Below are positions 25,920 through 34,125 of a stretch of 64,000 nucleotides of DNA, in pieces (position 1 is the stretch's first letter; every line of letters starts with the position of its first letter). This DNA comes from DASQQQ01 sp036390995. GTDB lineage: Bacteria > Actinomycetota > UBA4738 > HRBIN12. Both the position numbers and the translations under genes were made by a program. Location of the stretch: the NCBI GenBank assembly GCA_036390995.1, contig DASWAT010000083.1, positions 3,758-67,757 on the forward strand. The letters run 5' to 3'. The notes beneath the pieces were generated by a model. That model saw only the letters and a program-made list of their open reading frames with translations, was not told where the DNA came from and ran no database searches.

Positions 25920-26407
25920 TGCGCGAGAAGATCGCGCGACCGGAGCGGGTGCGCCGCGTGCGGGGGGACATCCCCGTCCGGCACCGCTACACGCCGGGGG
26001 TGGCCGGCGAGGCGTTCTTCGCCGCCCTTCGCGACCGCGGCGTGTTGCTGGGATCCCGGTGCGAGAGCTGCGACTACACGTACGTCCCCGCCCGGCTGTT
26101 CTGCGAGCGCTGCTTCGCTGAGCTCGGCGCGGACGCCGAGGTCGGTCCGGGGGGTGAGCTCGTCTCGTTCACGATCGGGTTCGTGGACGCCGACGGCGGG
26201 GCGCTCGATCTCCCCGAGACCCTCGGCCTGGTCCGTCTCGACGGGGCGGACGCCCTCCTGGTGCACCGGATCCTCGACCCCGGCGACGAGCCGCTCGAGA
26301 TCGGAGAGCGGGTCGAGGCGGTCGTGCGCCCGCCCGAGCAGCGCTCCGGCTCGATCCTCGACCTCGAGGGCTTCCGGCTGGCGGAGGGGGAGCCGGACGC
26401 CGGGTAG
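25919..26407 (+). CDS. DUF35 zinc-ribbon/OB-fold protein
   Basis: A 162-residue stand-alone DUF35 protein. A basic N-terminus (residues 1-35) precedes a helix (GEAFFAALRDRGVL), the zinc ribbon CESCDYTY...FCERCF (about residues 48-66) and the OB-fold with SFTIGFVDADGG and VEAVVRPPEQRSG. It is a second copy of the domain fused to the upstream thiolase-like protein and could be the partner of the first thiolase-like subunit. The ATG overlaps the upstream stop (TGATG). Last gene of the operon; no clear terminator follows. Confidence 0.8.
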   Translation: MREKIARPERVRRVRGDIPVRHRYTPGVAGEAFFAALRDRGVLLGSRCESCDYTYVPARLFCERCFAELGADAEVGPGGELVSFTIGFVDADGGALDLPETLGLVRLDGADALLVHRILDPGDEPLEIGERVEAVVRPPEQRSGSILDLEGFRLAEGEPDAG

Positions 26408-26455
26408 GCCCGGCGTCGCCCCGGGCTCGTCGGGTGCCCCACGTATGCTTGCGCG

Positions 26456-29400
26456 ATGAGCCAGGTCAGGTGCGAGCGCTGCGGCGAGCCGCTCCAGGCG
26501 ACCGCCCGGTTCTGCCCGAACTGCGGGTTCCCCACCACGGCGCCCCCACCGGAGGAGCGCAAGGTCGTGACCGTCGTGTTCACCGACCTGGTGGGCTCCA
26601 CGCAGCTGTCCGCCAGGATCGATCCCGAGGCCTACCGGGAGGTCATCGCCGGCTACTACCAGGCCGTGACCGAGGAGCTCGAGTCGCTCCGGGGACGCGC
26701 GTACAACTTCGCCGGCGACGCCGTGGTCGGCGTGTTCGGATTGCCGCAGGCCCACGACGACGACGCCCTGCGGGCGATCAGAGCCGGCCTGGCCGTGGTG
26801 GACCGTGTGGAGCGTCTCGGGCGGTCGTTCGGCCTGCCGACGCCTCTCCGCTGCCGGGTCGGCGTGAACACGGGCCCCGTGGCCGTCGGGTCCGAAGGGG
26901 CCGAGCAGGGACTGCTCTTCGGCGCCGCCGTGAACGCGGCGGCGCGCCTGCAACAGGCCGCCGAGCCGGGCACGGTCCTCGTGGGCCAGACCACCCGGAT
27001 GATCACCGAGGACCGGGTGGAGTTCGGACCGGATCTGCTCATCGAGGCGAAGGGCTTCGAGGATCCGCTTCCCGCGTGGCCGGTGGTTGCCCTGGCCCCC
27101 CGCTCGTCGCGCCGGACCATCCCGTTCGTCGACCGCCGACGCGAGCTGCGGCTGCTCCACGACACGTTCGAGCGCGCCGTGGAGGCACGGCGCGCGCACA
27201 TGGTGACGTTGTTCGGCGAGCCCGGGATCGGGAAGAGCCGGGTGATCGACGAGTTCGTGGCCACGCTCCCCGAGGGGACGAAGGTGCTCACCGGCAGGGC
27301 GAGCCCGTTCGAGGAGGACGTCACGTTCTCGCCGGTCGGGCAGATGCTGCTCCAGGAGCTCGGGGAGCCCCCCGACGCGCCGAAGCAGGAGCTGCAGCTA
27401 CGCCTCGAGGAGGTCGTCGTCTCGTGCTGCTCGCCCGACCGCTCGCAGGAGATCGTCGCGCGGCTGGGTCACGCGCTCGGGCTGGTCGACGAACCGCGGG
27501 AGGAGCGCCGGTCCCGCGTGGCCGAGATCCGGGCGGGCCTGCTCGCGTTCCTCGAGGGCCTCGCGGCTCAAGGGCCGGTGGTCCTCGTGTTCGAGGACCT
27601 TCACCTGGCCGAGCCGCAGCTCCTCGACCTGGTGGAGGAGACCGTCCGCGAGGCTCGGGGCGTGCCGCTGTTCGTCCTGTGCGCCGCCCGGTACGACCTC
27701 CTGGACGAGCGCCCGGCGTGGGGCGGTGGCCTCGGCGACTCGCTGAACCTGTACCTGGAGTCGATGTCGCTGGAGGATGCCACCGAGCTGGCGCTGGAGG
27801 CGGGGGAGGGTCTGGATCCGCGCACGGCCGAGCGGATCGCCCGGCACGCCGGGGGGAACCCGTTCTTCATCGTAGAGACCACGGGGATGTTCCTGCACCT
27901 GGGGGCGGAGCTGCCCTCCGACACGGGACCGATGCCGCAGGCGCTGTTGCCTCCGACCGTGCAGGCCGTGATCGCGTCTCGGATCGACCACCTGCCCGCC
28001 GACGCGCGCGACCTCATCCGCAAGGCGTCGGTCTTCGCGCGCTCGAGGTTCGACCTCTCCGAGCTCCAGCTGATCGCCGATCCGAACGAGAAGGTGCTCG
28101 CCCTGTTGGAGGACGAGGAGCTCCTCGTCCCCGATCCCGAGCGCCCGGGCGTGTGGCGGTTCCGGCACGGGATGGTCCGCGACGTGGCCTACGAGAGCCT
28201 GCCCAAGCGCGAGCGCCAGCGGCTGCACCTGCTGGTCGCGGATCGGCTCTCCCGGGACCCCTCGACGGCGGCCCGCTACCCACGATCGATCGCTTACCAC
28301 CTGGAGCAGGCCGCCCGCGCCTCGCTGGACCTGAACCCCTCGGACCGGTCGCTGGCCGATCGAGCCGTGGAGGCGCTCGCGCACGCAGGCCATCTGGCGC
28401 TCGACGGGTCGGAGCCGCGACCCGCCGCCGACCTGTTCGAGCGGGCCATCGCCCTGGCGGGGCCCGGGTCCGGATGGGGAGGCCGGGAGGCCGACGTGCT
28501 GGCCCACCTCGGCGAGGCCCGCTACTGGCTGGGCGAGTTCGAGGCCGCCGTCCCGCCGCTCGGCCGCGCGCTCGAGCTGGCCCCGGGTGACCTGCCGATC
28601 CAGGCGCACGCGACCCGGTTCCTCGGCGACATCGAGCTGTCGATCCGCGGCAACCGCGAGCGGGCCGAGGAGCTGTTCGACCGCGCGCTGGCCTCGGCGC
28701 GCGAGCTCGGCGATCCCCGCACCCTGGCCCGGACGCTGCTGACCGCGGCCTGGGCGCCGTACTGGCGGGACGACCTGGACGCGACCAGAGCGATGTTCGA
28801 GGAGGCGCTGCGAGTGGCCCGGGCCACCCGCGGCGGGGATCCGTGGGCGGAGGCCCGGGCCCTGAGCTCGCTGGCCGCCGTGGTCTCGGAGGTCGGCGAC
28901 GAGGACGAGGCATTCGCGCTCGCATCGGAGTCGCTGGCCATCGCGGAGGCCAAGGGGGATCGGTTCGCGATGGCGGTGGCGCGCCAGGAGGTGGGGGACG
29001 CGCTCCGGCACATGTGGAGGCTGGCCGACGCCCTGCCGCACCTCGACAGGTCGGTCGACGCGTTCCGCGAGCTCGGCGCCCGGTGGGAGCTCGCCAGCGC
29101 GCTCACGTCGCGGGGCGTCCTGCACCGGCACGCCGGGCGGATCGACCAGGCGGTCCGGGACCTCCGGGAGGCCTACCGCCTCTGCCGCGAGCTGAGGGAG
29201 CGGAGCATCCTCACGTGGACGGCGCGCTCGCTGGCCGTGGCCCTGGTGATGGCGGAGGACCTGCCCGGGGCCAGAGCCTTGATCGAGGAGACGGCCACCG
29301 TGGCCCAGCCCGAGGGTCCGGGTGCCAGCGAGTGGCTCACCGACGCCGAGATCGTCCTCCTGCTCGCGGGGGGCGACGAGGCGGGGGCCCGGGACCGGGC

Positions 29401-29593
29401 GATGGAGCTGCTCGCGATCGAGCGCGACCGCGGCCGGGAGAAGGAGATCGCGGGCAGGGTGTGGCTCGTCGGCCGGGTGTTCGGCCCCGACCTGGTCGGT
29501 GGCCAGGATGAGCTCGAACGCGCCCACAAGGTGCTGGCGTCGCTGCACGCCGAGGAGATCCTGCGCGAGCCCGACCTGATCCGGAGGAGGTGA
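26456..29593 (+). CDS. Class III adenylate/guanylate cyclase-AAA ATPase-TPR regulator, copy 1
   Basis: A 1045-residue signalling protein. Order of domains: zinc ribbon (Cys6, Cys9, Cys20, Cys23), class III cyclase (about 35-210, metal aspartates Asp44 in FTDLVGST and Asp87 in FAGDAVVGVFG, Asn159 and Arg163 in VNAAARL), AAA-type ATPase (Walker A GEPGIGKS at 253-260) and a long helical TPR-like region (about 600-1040). The residues needed for cyclase activity are present, but output (cAMP, cGMP or none) is not known. TATGCT lies 6 nt before the ATG, so a leaderless mRNA is likely. The acyl-CoA dehydrogenase gene follows 4 bp later. A homologous protein is encoded at 52,481. Confidence 0.85.
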   Translation: MSQVRCERCGEPLQATARFCPNCGFPTTAPPPEERKVVTVVFTDLVGSTQLSARIDPEAYREVIAGYYQAVTEELESLRGRAYNFAGDAVVGVFGLPQAHDDDALRAIRAGLAVVDRVERLGRSFGLPTPLRCRVGVNTGPVAVGSEGAEQGLLFGAAVNAAARLQQAAEPGTVLVGQTTRMITEDRVEFGPDLLIEAKGFEDPLPAWPVVALAPRSSRRTIPFVDRRRELRLLHDTFERAVEARRAHMVTLFGEPGIGKSRVIDEFVATLPEGTKVLTGRASPFEEDVTFSPVGQMLLQELGEPPDAPKQELQLRLEEVVVSCCSPDRSQEIVARLGHALGLVDEPREERRSRVAEIRAGLLAFLEGLAAQGPVVLVFEDLHLAEPQLLDLVEETVREARGVPLFVLCAARYDLLDERPAWGGGLGDSLNLYLESMSLEDATELALEAGEGLDPRTAERIARHAGGNPFFIVETTGMFLHLGAELPSDTGPMPQALLPPTVQAVIASRIDHLPADARDLIRKASVFARSRFDLSELQLIADPNEKVLALLEDEELLVPDPERPGVWRFRHGMVRDVAYESLPKRERQRLHLLVADRLSRDPSTAARYPRSIAYHLEQAARASLDLNPSDRSLADRAVEALAHAGHLALDGSEPRPAADLFERAIALAGPGSGWGGREADVLAHLGEARYWLGEFEAAVPPLGRALELAPGDLPIQAHATRFLGDIELSIRGNRERAEELFDRALASARELGDPRTLARTLLTAAWAPYWRDDLDATRAMFEEALRVARATRGGDPWAEARALSSLAAVVSEVGDEDEAFALASESLAIAEAKGDRFAMAVARQEVGDALRHMWRLADALPHLDRSVDAFRELGARWELASALTSRGVLHRHAGRIDQAVRDLREAYRLCRELRERSILTWTARSLAVALVMAEDLPGARALIEETATVAQPEGPGASEWLTDAEIVLLLAGGDEAGARDRAMELLAIERDRGREKEIAGRVWLVGRVFGPDLVGGQDELERAHKVLASLHAEEILREPDLIRRR

Positions 29594-29597
29594 GCGG

Positions 29598-30749
29598 GTG
29601 GACTTCGACCTCACGGAGGAGCAGCGTGAGTTCCGCGACGCGGTCCGGGAGTTCGCCGAGGAGGTCGTGGCGCCGCGGATCGCAGAGTTCGATCGGCGCG
29701 AGGAGTTCCCCCTCGAGATCGTGGTGCGCATGGGCGAGCTCGGGCTGTTCGGATTGCCCTTCCCCGAGCGCTACGGCGGGCTCGACGGCGACTTCCTGAC
29801 CTTCTGCCTCTGCCTGGAAGAGCTGGCCCGCGTCGACTCCTCGGTGGCCGTCACGCTCGAGGCAGCGGTGGGTCTGGGGGCGAACCCGATCTACCGGTTC
29901 GGGACCGAGGAGCAGAAGCAGCGGTGGCTCGTCCCGATGTGCCGGGGCCAGGTGCTGGGGGCGTTCGCCCTCACCGAGCCCGGGGGCGGCTCCGACGCCC
30001 ACGCGATCCGCACCACCGCGCGGCTCGAGGGCGACGAGTGGGTGATCGACGGCTCGAAAGCGTTCATCACGAACTCGGGGACGCCGCTGTCGAAGGTGTG
30101 CACGGTCGCGGCGATCACCGGCAACGGGGGCGAGGTCTCGGCGATCCTCGTGCCGACCGACACGCCGGGGCTCACCGTCGGTCCGTCGTACCGGAAGATC
30201 GGCTGGCACGCCAGCGACACGCACGAGCTCGCCTTCTCCGGGTGCCGGGTCCCTCGCGAGAACCTGCTGGGCGAGCAGGGACGCGGCTATGCGCAGCTCC
30301 TCGAGGCGCTCGACGACGGCCGCATCGCCACCGCGGCGATGTCCGTGGGTCTGGCCCGGGGGTGCTTGGAGGAGAGCGTGAAGTACGCGAAGGAACGGGA
30401 GGCGTTCGGTCGCCCGATCGGCTCGTTCGAGGCCCTGCAGTTCAAGATGGCCGACATGAAGGTGGGGGTCGAGACGGCGCGCCTGGCCTACCTGAAGGCG
30501 GCGTGGCTGAAGGACCGCGGCCGTGCCTACAAGTCCGAGGCCGCGGTGGCCAAGCTGTACGCCAGCGAGATCGCGGTGACGTGCGCGCGCGAGGCCGTGC
30601 AGGTGCACGGTGGCTACGGGTACATCGAGGAGTTCCCCGTCGCGCGGTTCTACCGGGACGCGAAGATCCTCGAGATCGGCGAGGGCACCAGCGAGATCCA
30701 ACGGCTCCTGATCGCGCGCGACCTGGGCCTTCCGGGCACCGAGCTGTAG
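29598..30749 (+). CDS. Acyl-CoA dehydrogenase
   Basis: A 383-residue FAD-dependent acyl-CoA dehydrogenase, introducing the alpha-beta double bond of acyl-CoAs. It has the standard layout: helical N-domain (LTEEQREFRDAVREFAEE), beta domain with ALTEPGGGSDA and FITNSG, and C-terminal helices with YAKEREAFGRPIGSFEALQF and QVHGGYGYIEEFP. The catalytic base is the glutamate in EIGEGTSEIQ. GTG start with GGAGGTGAGC just upstream, 4 bp after the cyclase gene, so likely cotranscribed. Chain-length preference cannot be read from sequence. Confidence 0.93.
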   Translation: MDFDLTEEQREFRDAVREFAEEVVAPRIAEFDRREEFPLEIVVRMGELGLFGLPFPERYGGLDGDFLTFCLCLEELARVDSSVAVTLEAAVGLGANPIYRFGTEEQKQRWLVPMCRGQVLGAFALTEPGGGSDAHAIRTTARLEGDEWVIDGSKAFITNSGTPLSKVCTVAAITGNGGEVSAILVPTDTPGLTVGPSYRKIGWHASDTHELAFSGCRVPRENLLGEQGRGYAQLLEALDDGRIATAAMSVGLARGCLEESVKYAKEREAFGRPIGSFEALQFKMADMKVGVETARLAYLKAAWLKDRGRAYKSEAAVAKLYASEIAVTCAREAVQVHGGYGYIEEFPVARFYRDAKILEIGEGTSEIQRLLIARDLGLPGTEL

Positions 30750-30840
30750 GCCTCCCGGCTCAAGGGCGGACCGGCGACCGCCGACGAAGATGGTTGAACC
30801 GGGGGTGGATCCGGGGCACCCTGCTGTGGGCGGGGGAAGG

Positions 30841-30870
30841 TTGACAATGCTCGGAGCGGTCCGGTAGGAA
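30841..30870 (+). promoter_or_regulatory. Housekeeping-type promoter of the M23 peptidase gene
   Basis: A perfect TTGACA -35 box at 30841-30846, an 18-bp spacer and TAGGAA at 30865-30870. Transcription would begin only a few bases before the ATG at 30881. The intergenic sequence 30750-30880 otherwise shows nothing recognisable. Confidence 0.65.
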
Positions 30871-30880
30871 GGGTCTCCCC

Positions 30881-32044
30881 ATGGCCCACAACCGAATCCG
30901 AACCGGCGGCGTCGTGCGCCGAGCCGCCGTCGTCCTCGCTGTGTTCGCGCTGCTGTCCGGGCTGACGGCCGGAGCCGGCGCAGATCCGAAGCAGGACCTG
31001 CAACAGGCGAAGTCGCGCCTGGCCCAGATCCGAACGGAGATCACGCAGCAGCAGGCCGTGTTGAGCAGGCTGTCCGCACAGGCCGCCGCGCTCGCGCAGC
31101 GGATCGACGAGGCGCAGGGCAAGTACGAGTACATCACGTCGCAGCTCCAGGACACGCGGGCCAAGCTCCTGGACGCCACCCAGCGGTTCCAGGCGGTCGA
31201 GGCCCAGTTGAACTCGCGCGCCCGCGAAACCTACATGCAGGGGCCGGCCAGCCCGCTCGAGTTCCTCCTCGGGGCCACGTCGTTCTCGGACCTGTCCGAC
31301 CGGATGGAGTACGTGGGCGCGCTCACGCAGACCGACGCCGACCTGGCGAACCAGGTCCAGAACCTGCGGAACGAGCTCACCGCGCAGCAGCGCGACCAGC
31401 AGCGCCTCCAGGCCAGGCAGGCGGAGCTGCTGAAGGGCCTGCAGGCCGACCAGGCGCAGCTCGACGCCCAGTTCTCACAGCAGAAGCAGGTCTACGACGA
31501 CATCAAGGCCAAGGAGGCCGAGGCCCAGCAGCTCGTCAGCAAGGCCACCCGCGAGTACCGGCAGTGGCTGAAGTCGCTCAGCGCGCCGGTGAACATCGCC
31601 GGCAACCCGCTCCACGTCTGCCCGGTGGACCAGCCGCGCGCCGTGTACGACGGGTTCGGGGCTCCGCGGTACGCCGGCGGGTACCATCCACACGCCGGCA
31701 ACGACATCGTCGCGCCGGGGGGAACGCCGATCCGCGCGCCCTTCGACGGCACCGCGCGCGCTTCGTACAACGGCCTCGGCGGCAACGCGGTGTACGTCTA
31801 CGGCTCGGCCGGGTACGTCTACAACGCCCACCTCATGCAGCCCGGCTCCTCGGGCTCGGTCTCGGCCGGCCAGATCATCGGCTACGTCGGCAACACCGGC
31901 GACGCGCAGGGGGGCGTGACCCACGACCACTTCGAGTGGCATCCGAACGCGATCCCATCGAACTGGATAGCCAGCCCGTACGGATATTCGGTGATCGGCA
32001 CGGCCATCAACCCGTATCCCTACCTCGAGCAAGTGTGCCGGTAG
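30881..32044 (+). CDS. Secreted coiled-coil M23-family peptidoglycan endopeptidase
   Basis: A 387-residue exported protein. A signal peptide (about 1-34, AVVLAVFALLSGLTAGAGA) is followed by a long Gln-rich coiled coil (36-230) and a C-terminal M23 domain. The zinc ligands are His271 and Asp275 (HPHAGNDI) and His350 in the THDHFEWHP motif, with His317 as a further active-site histidine, so the enzyme should be active, unlike EnvC-type activators with broken sites. Likely role: cutting peptidoglycan cross-bridges during growth or daughter-cell separation. Own promoter at 30841-30870. Confidence 0.88.
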   Translation: MAHNRIRTGGVVRRAAVVLAVFALLSGLTAGAGADPKQDLQQAKSRLAQIRTEITQQQAVLSRLSAQAAALAQRIDEAQGKYEYITSQLQDTRAKLLDATQRFQAVEAQLNSRARETYMQGPASPLEFLLGATSFSDLSDRMEYVGALTQTDADLANQVQNLRNELTAQQRDQQRLQARQAELLKGLQADQAQLDAQFSQQKQVYDDIKAKEAEAQQLVSKATREYRQWLKSLSAPVNIAGNPLHVCPVDQPRAVYDGFGAPRYAGGYHPHAGNDIVAPGGTPIRAPFDGTARASYNGLGGNAVYVYGSAGYVYNAHLMQPGSSGSVSAGQIIGYVGNTGDAQGGVTHDHFEWHPNAIPSNWIASPYGYSVIGTAINPYPYLEQVCR

Positions 32045-32086
32045 CTCGTCGGCCCCGGACCGCCGCGCCTGGGTAGGCTGACGGTC

Positions 32087-32977
32087 ATGGCCCACGCGCA
32101 CAGCGCGGCGGCTGAGCATCGCGGACGGCTCCTGGCCGTCTTGGTCGTCACGGCATCGGTCCTCGTCGTCGAGGCGGTGGGCGGGCTCGTGTCCGGGAGC
32201 CTCGCGCTCCTCGCGGACGCCGGCCATATGCTGACCGACGTGGCGGGCATCGGCCTGGCCCTGCTAGCGGTGTTCTTCGCGCAGCGTCCGGCCGATCCTG
32301 ATCGTACCTTCGGCTGGTTCCGGCTGGAGATCCTGGCCGCCGCGGCGAACGCCGTGGTCCTGCTCGGCGTCTCCGCGCTGGTCCTGTGGGAGGCGTGGCG
32401 GCGGTTCGTCGATCCGCCCGAGGTGGCCAGCGGGCTCATGCTGGCCGTCGCCGTGGTGGGCCTTGCCGCGAACGGGCTCTCGATGTGGCTGCTCCGCGAC
32501 GGGCAGGTCCGAAGCCTGAACATGCGCGGCGCGTACCTCGAGGTGGTGAGCGACCTCCTCGGTTCGGTCGCGGTGATCGTGGCCGCCGTCGTGATCGCCG
32601 CGACGGGGATCCGGCGCGCCGACCCGGTAGCCTCGGCGGTCATCGGCCTGTTCATCCTGCCGCGGACGTGGCGGCTGCTCCGCGAGGCGGTGGACGTGCT
32701 GCTCGAGGCCACGCCGCGTGGCATCGATCTGGAGGAGGTCCGCCGGCACATCGTCGGGACGGGCGGGGTGGAGGACGTGCACGACCTCCACGCCTGGACC
32801 ATCACGAGCGGGATGAACGTGGTCTCCGCCCACGTCGTGCTCGGCGAAGGCGCCGATCCGTCTCTCGTGCTCGACGAGCTGTGCGCGTGCCTCATGGACG
32901 ACTTCGACATCGAGCACAGCACGTTCCAGCTCGAGACCAGGGATCGACGCCGGATCGAGGACGCGAGCCATCCCTGA
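32087..32977 (+). CDS. Cation diffusion facilitator (CzcD/ZitB-like) metal exporter
   Basis: A 296-residue CDF transporter with six predicted helices and a C-terminal cytoplasmic domain, exporting Zn2+ or related divalent metals by proton exchange. The transport site uses HMLTD in helix 2 (SLALLADAGHMLTD) and EVVSD in helix 5 (GAYLEVVSDLLGSV). The second site has Glu where many CDF proteins have His, a variant seen in the CzcD-like group. The cytoplasmic domain contains VHDLHAWTITSG with likely metal-binding histidines. TAGGCT lies 7 nt before the ATG, so leaderless. Confidence 0.9.
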   Translation: MAHAHSAAAEHRGRLLAVLVVTASVLVVEAVGGLVSGSLALLADAGHMLTDVAGIGLALLAVFFAQRPADPDRTFGWFRLEILAAAANAVVLLGVSALVLWEAWRRFVDPPEVASGLMLAVAVVGLAANGLSMWLLRDGQVRSLNMRGAYLEVVSDLLGSVAVIVAAVVIAATGIRRADPVASAVIGLFILPRTWRLLREAVDVLLEATPRGIDLEEVRRHIVGTGGVEDVHDLHAWTITSGMNVVSAHVVLGEGADPSLVLDELCACLMDDFDIEHSTFQLETRDRRRIEDASHP

Positions 32978-33036
32978 GGCTCGGCCGGTACTTGCAGCTC
33001 CGTTCCGGCCGGCGGGTCCGCGGTACCCTGGGCCCC

Positions 33037-33606
33037 GTGACGGGCACACGGGGGCGGTTCCTTCCCACCGTTGGGATCGCGGCGGGCGGCGTCGTGCTGG
33101 GGCACCTGCTGGCGTACACGATCACGTTCCCCGTGGGAGCCGTGCGGTACCGGCACCTCGCAGAGGCCGGCCACAGTTCCTTCCACCGTGTGGTCATCGC
33201 CGCGGCGCTCCTCGGCGGGCTGGCCGCCGCCACCCTGTGCGTTCGGAGCCTCCGGACGAAGGAGCGGGCGTCCACGCCGACGGTCCGGCTGCTCGCCGGG
33301 CTCCAGGTCGTGGGGTTCCTGCTCCTCGAGGTGATCGAGCGCCACGGCCGCCTGGGTCTCGCGTTCTCCGATCCGGGCGTGCGGGTCGGGCTCGTGCTCC
33401 AGGTGCTGGTCGCCGTGGCCCTGGCCCTCGTGCTCCGAGGGTTCGTTCGAGTGGTCCAGGCGGTGGCCTCGTTGCTCCAACGCCCTCCACGCTCCCGGCC
33501 GGCGCCCATCCTGCCGCCGGCGGTCGCGTTCGTCCGCCCACGCGCCGGGGCCCACCTCCCGTTCGCCCGGCGGCGGGCGCCGCCGCTCCCGTTCCCGTCG
33601 TCCTGA
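33037..33606 (+). CDS. Four-helix membrane protein of unknown function
   Basis: A 189-residue protein with four predicted transmembrane helices (about 9-30, 49-68, 84-100 and 112-135) and a basic, proline-rich cytoplasmic tail of some 45 residues. The first loop contains GAVRYRHLAEAGHSSFHR with several histidines. I do not recognise a family. The GTG start at 33037 is preceded by TACCCT with a 7-nt gap and no ribosome site, which fixes the start and implies a leaderless mRNA. It sits between a metal exporter and a cupredoxin-like gene, so a metal-related role is possible but unproven. Confidence 0.6.
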   Translation: MTGTRGRFLPTVGIAAGGVVLGHLLAYTITFPVGAVRYRHLAEAGHSSFHRVVIAAALLGGLAAATLCVRSLRTKERASTPTVRLLAGLQVVGFLLLEVIERHGRLGLAFSDPGVRVGLVLQVLVAVALALVLRGFVRVVQAVASLLQRPPRSRPAPILPPAVAFVRPRAGAHLPFARRRAPPLPFPSS

Positions 33607-33660
33607 TGTGGAGGCGGCCGGGCATCGCGGCCGCCGGAACGGAAGCGAGGTGAGTGGCTG

Positions 33661-34125
33661 ATGAGACCTTCCACGCGCTGGATCGCGGCCCTGGTCGGCA
33701 TCGCCGTGGTGGTGGCGCTGTTCGTCGTCCTTCGCCCGGACGGGTCGTCCTCGGGCTCGAGCGGGTCGGACGTGTCTCCCACCGGGGCGGCGTCCCCCGC
33801 GACGACGGGGACCGGGGGGCCGTCGCCGACCGGGGCGCCCTCGGCCACGCCCACCGGCGGCGACGTCGCCGAGCTCGACGTCACGGTCCGGAACGGCGAC
33901 GTCCAGGGGCCGGGCGAGTTCGACGTCACGCAGGGCCAGGAGGTCCGGATCGTCGTGGACGCCGACGTCACCGACGAGGTTCACGTCCACGGCTACGACC
34001 TCCACGACGACGTCTCGCCCGGCGAGCCGGCCGAGATCGAGTTCACGGCGAACGCGCCCGGCGTGTTCGAGGTCGAGCTCGAGAGCCAGGGCAAGCTGCT
34101 GTTCGAGCTGAAGGTGTCGCCGTGA
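33661..34125 (+). CDS. Membrane-anchored cupredoxin-like protein
   Basis: A 154-residue exported protein: N-terminal anchor helix (8-25), a Ser/Gly/Pro/Thr linker (28-66) and a C-terminal beta-domain of about 85 residues. The domain reads VTQGQEVRIVVDADVTDEVHVHGYDLHDDV..., typical of EfeO-type cupredoxin modules. His residues are in HVHGYDLH, but the Cys and Met of true blue-copper sites are absent, so electron transfer is doubtful and metal binding is a guess. The stop overlaps the GTG of the next gene (GTGA), so it is made together with the polytopic protein. Confidence 0.7.
   Translation: MRPSTRWIAALVGIAVVVALFVVLRPDGSSSGSSGSDVSPTGAASPATTGTGGPSPTGAPSATPTGGDVAELDVTVRNGDVQGPGEFDVTQGQEVRIVVDADVTDEVHVHGYDLHDDVSPGEPAEIEFTANAPGVFEVELESQGKLLFELKVSP

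Noticed and set aside
27398..29731. Minus-strand open frame of about 780 codons opposite cyclase copy 1
   Set aside because: No recognisable domain, and the opposite strand encodes a protein with full catalytic motifs.
32087..32977. CDF exporter as non-functional because the helix-5 site has Glu instead of His
   Set aside because: As I recall, Glu at this position (AYLEVxSD) is common in CzcD-like members, so the change is a subfamily trait and not a defect.
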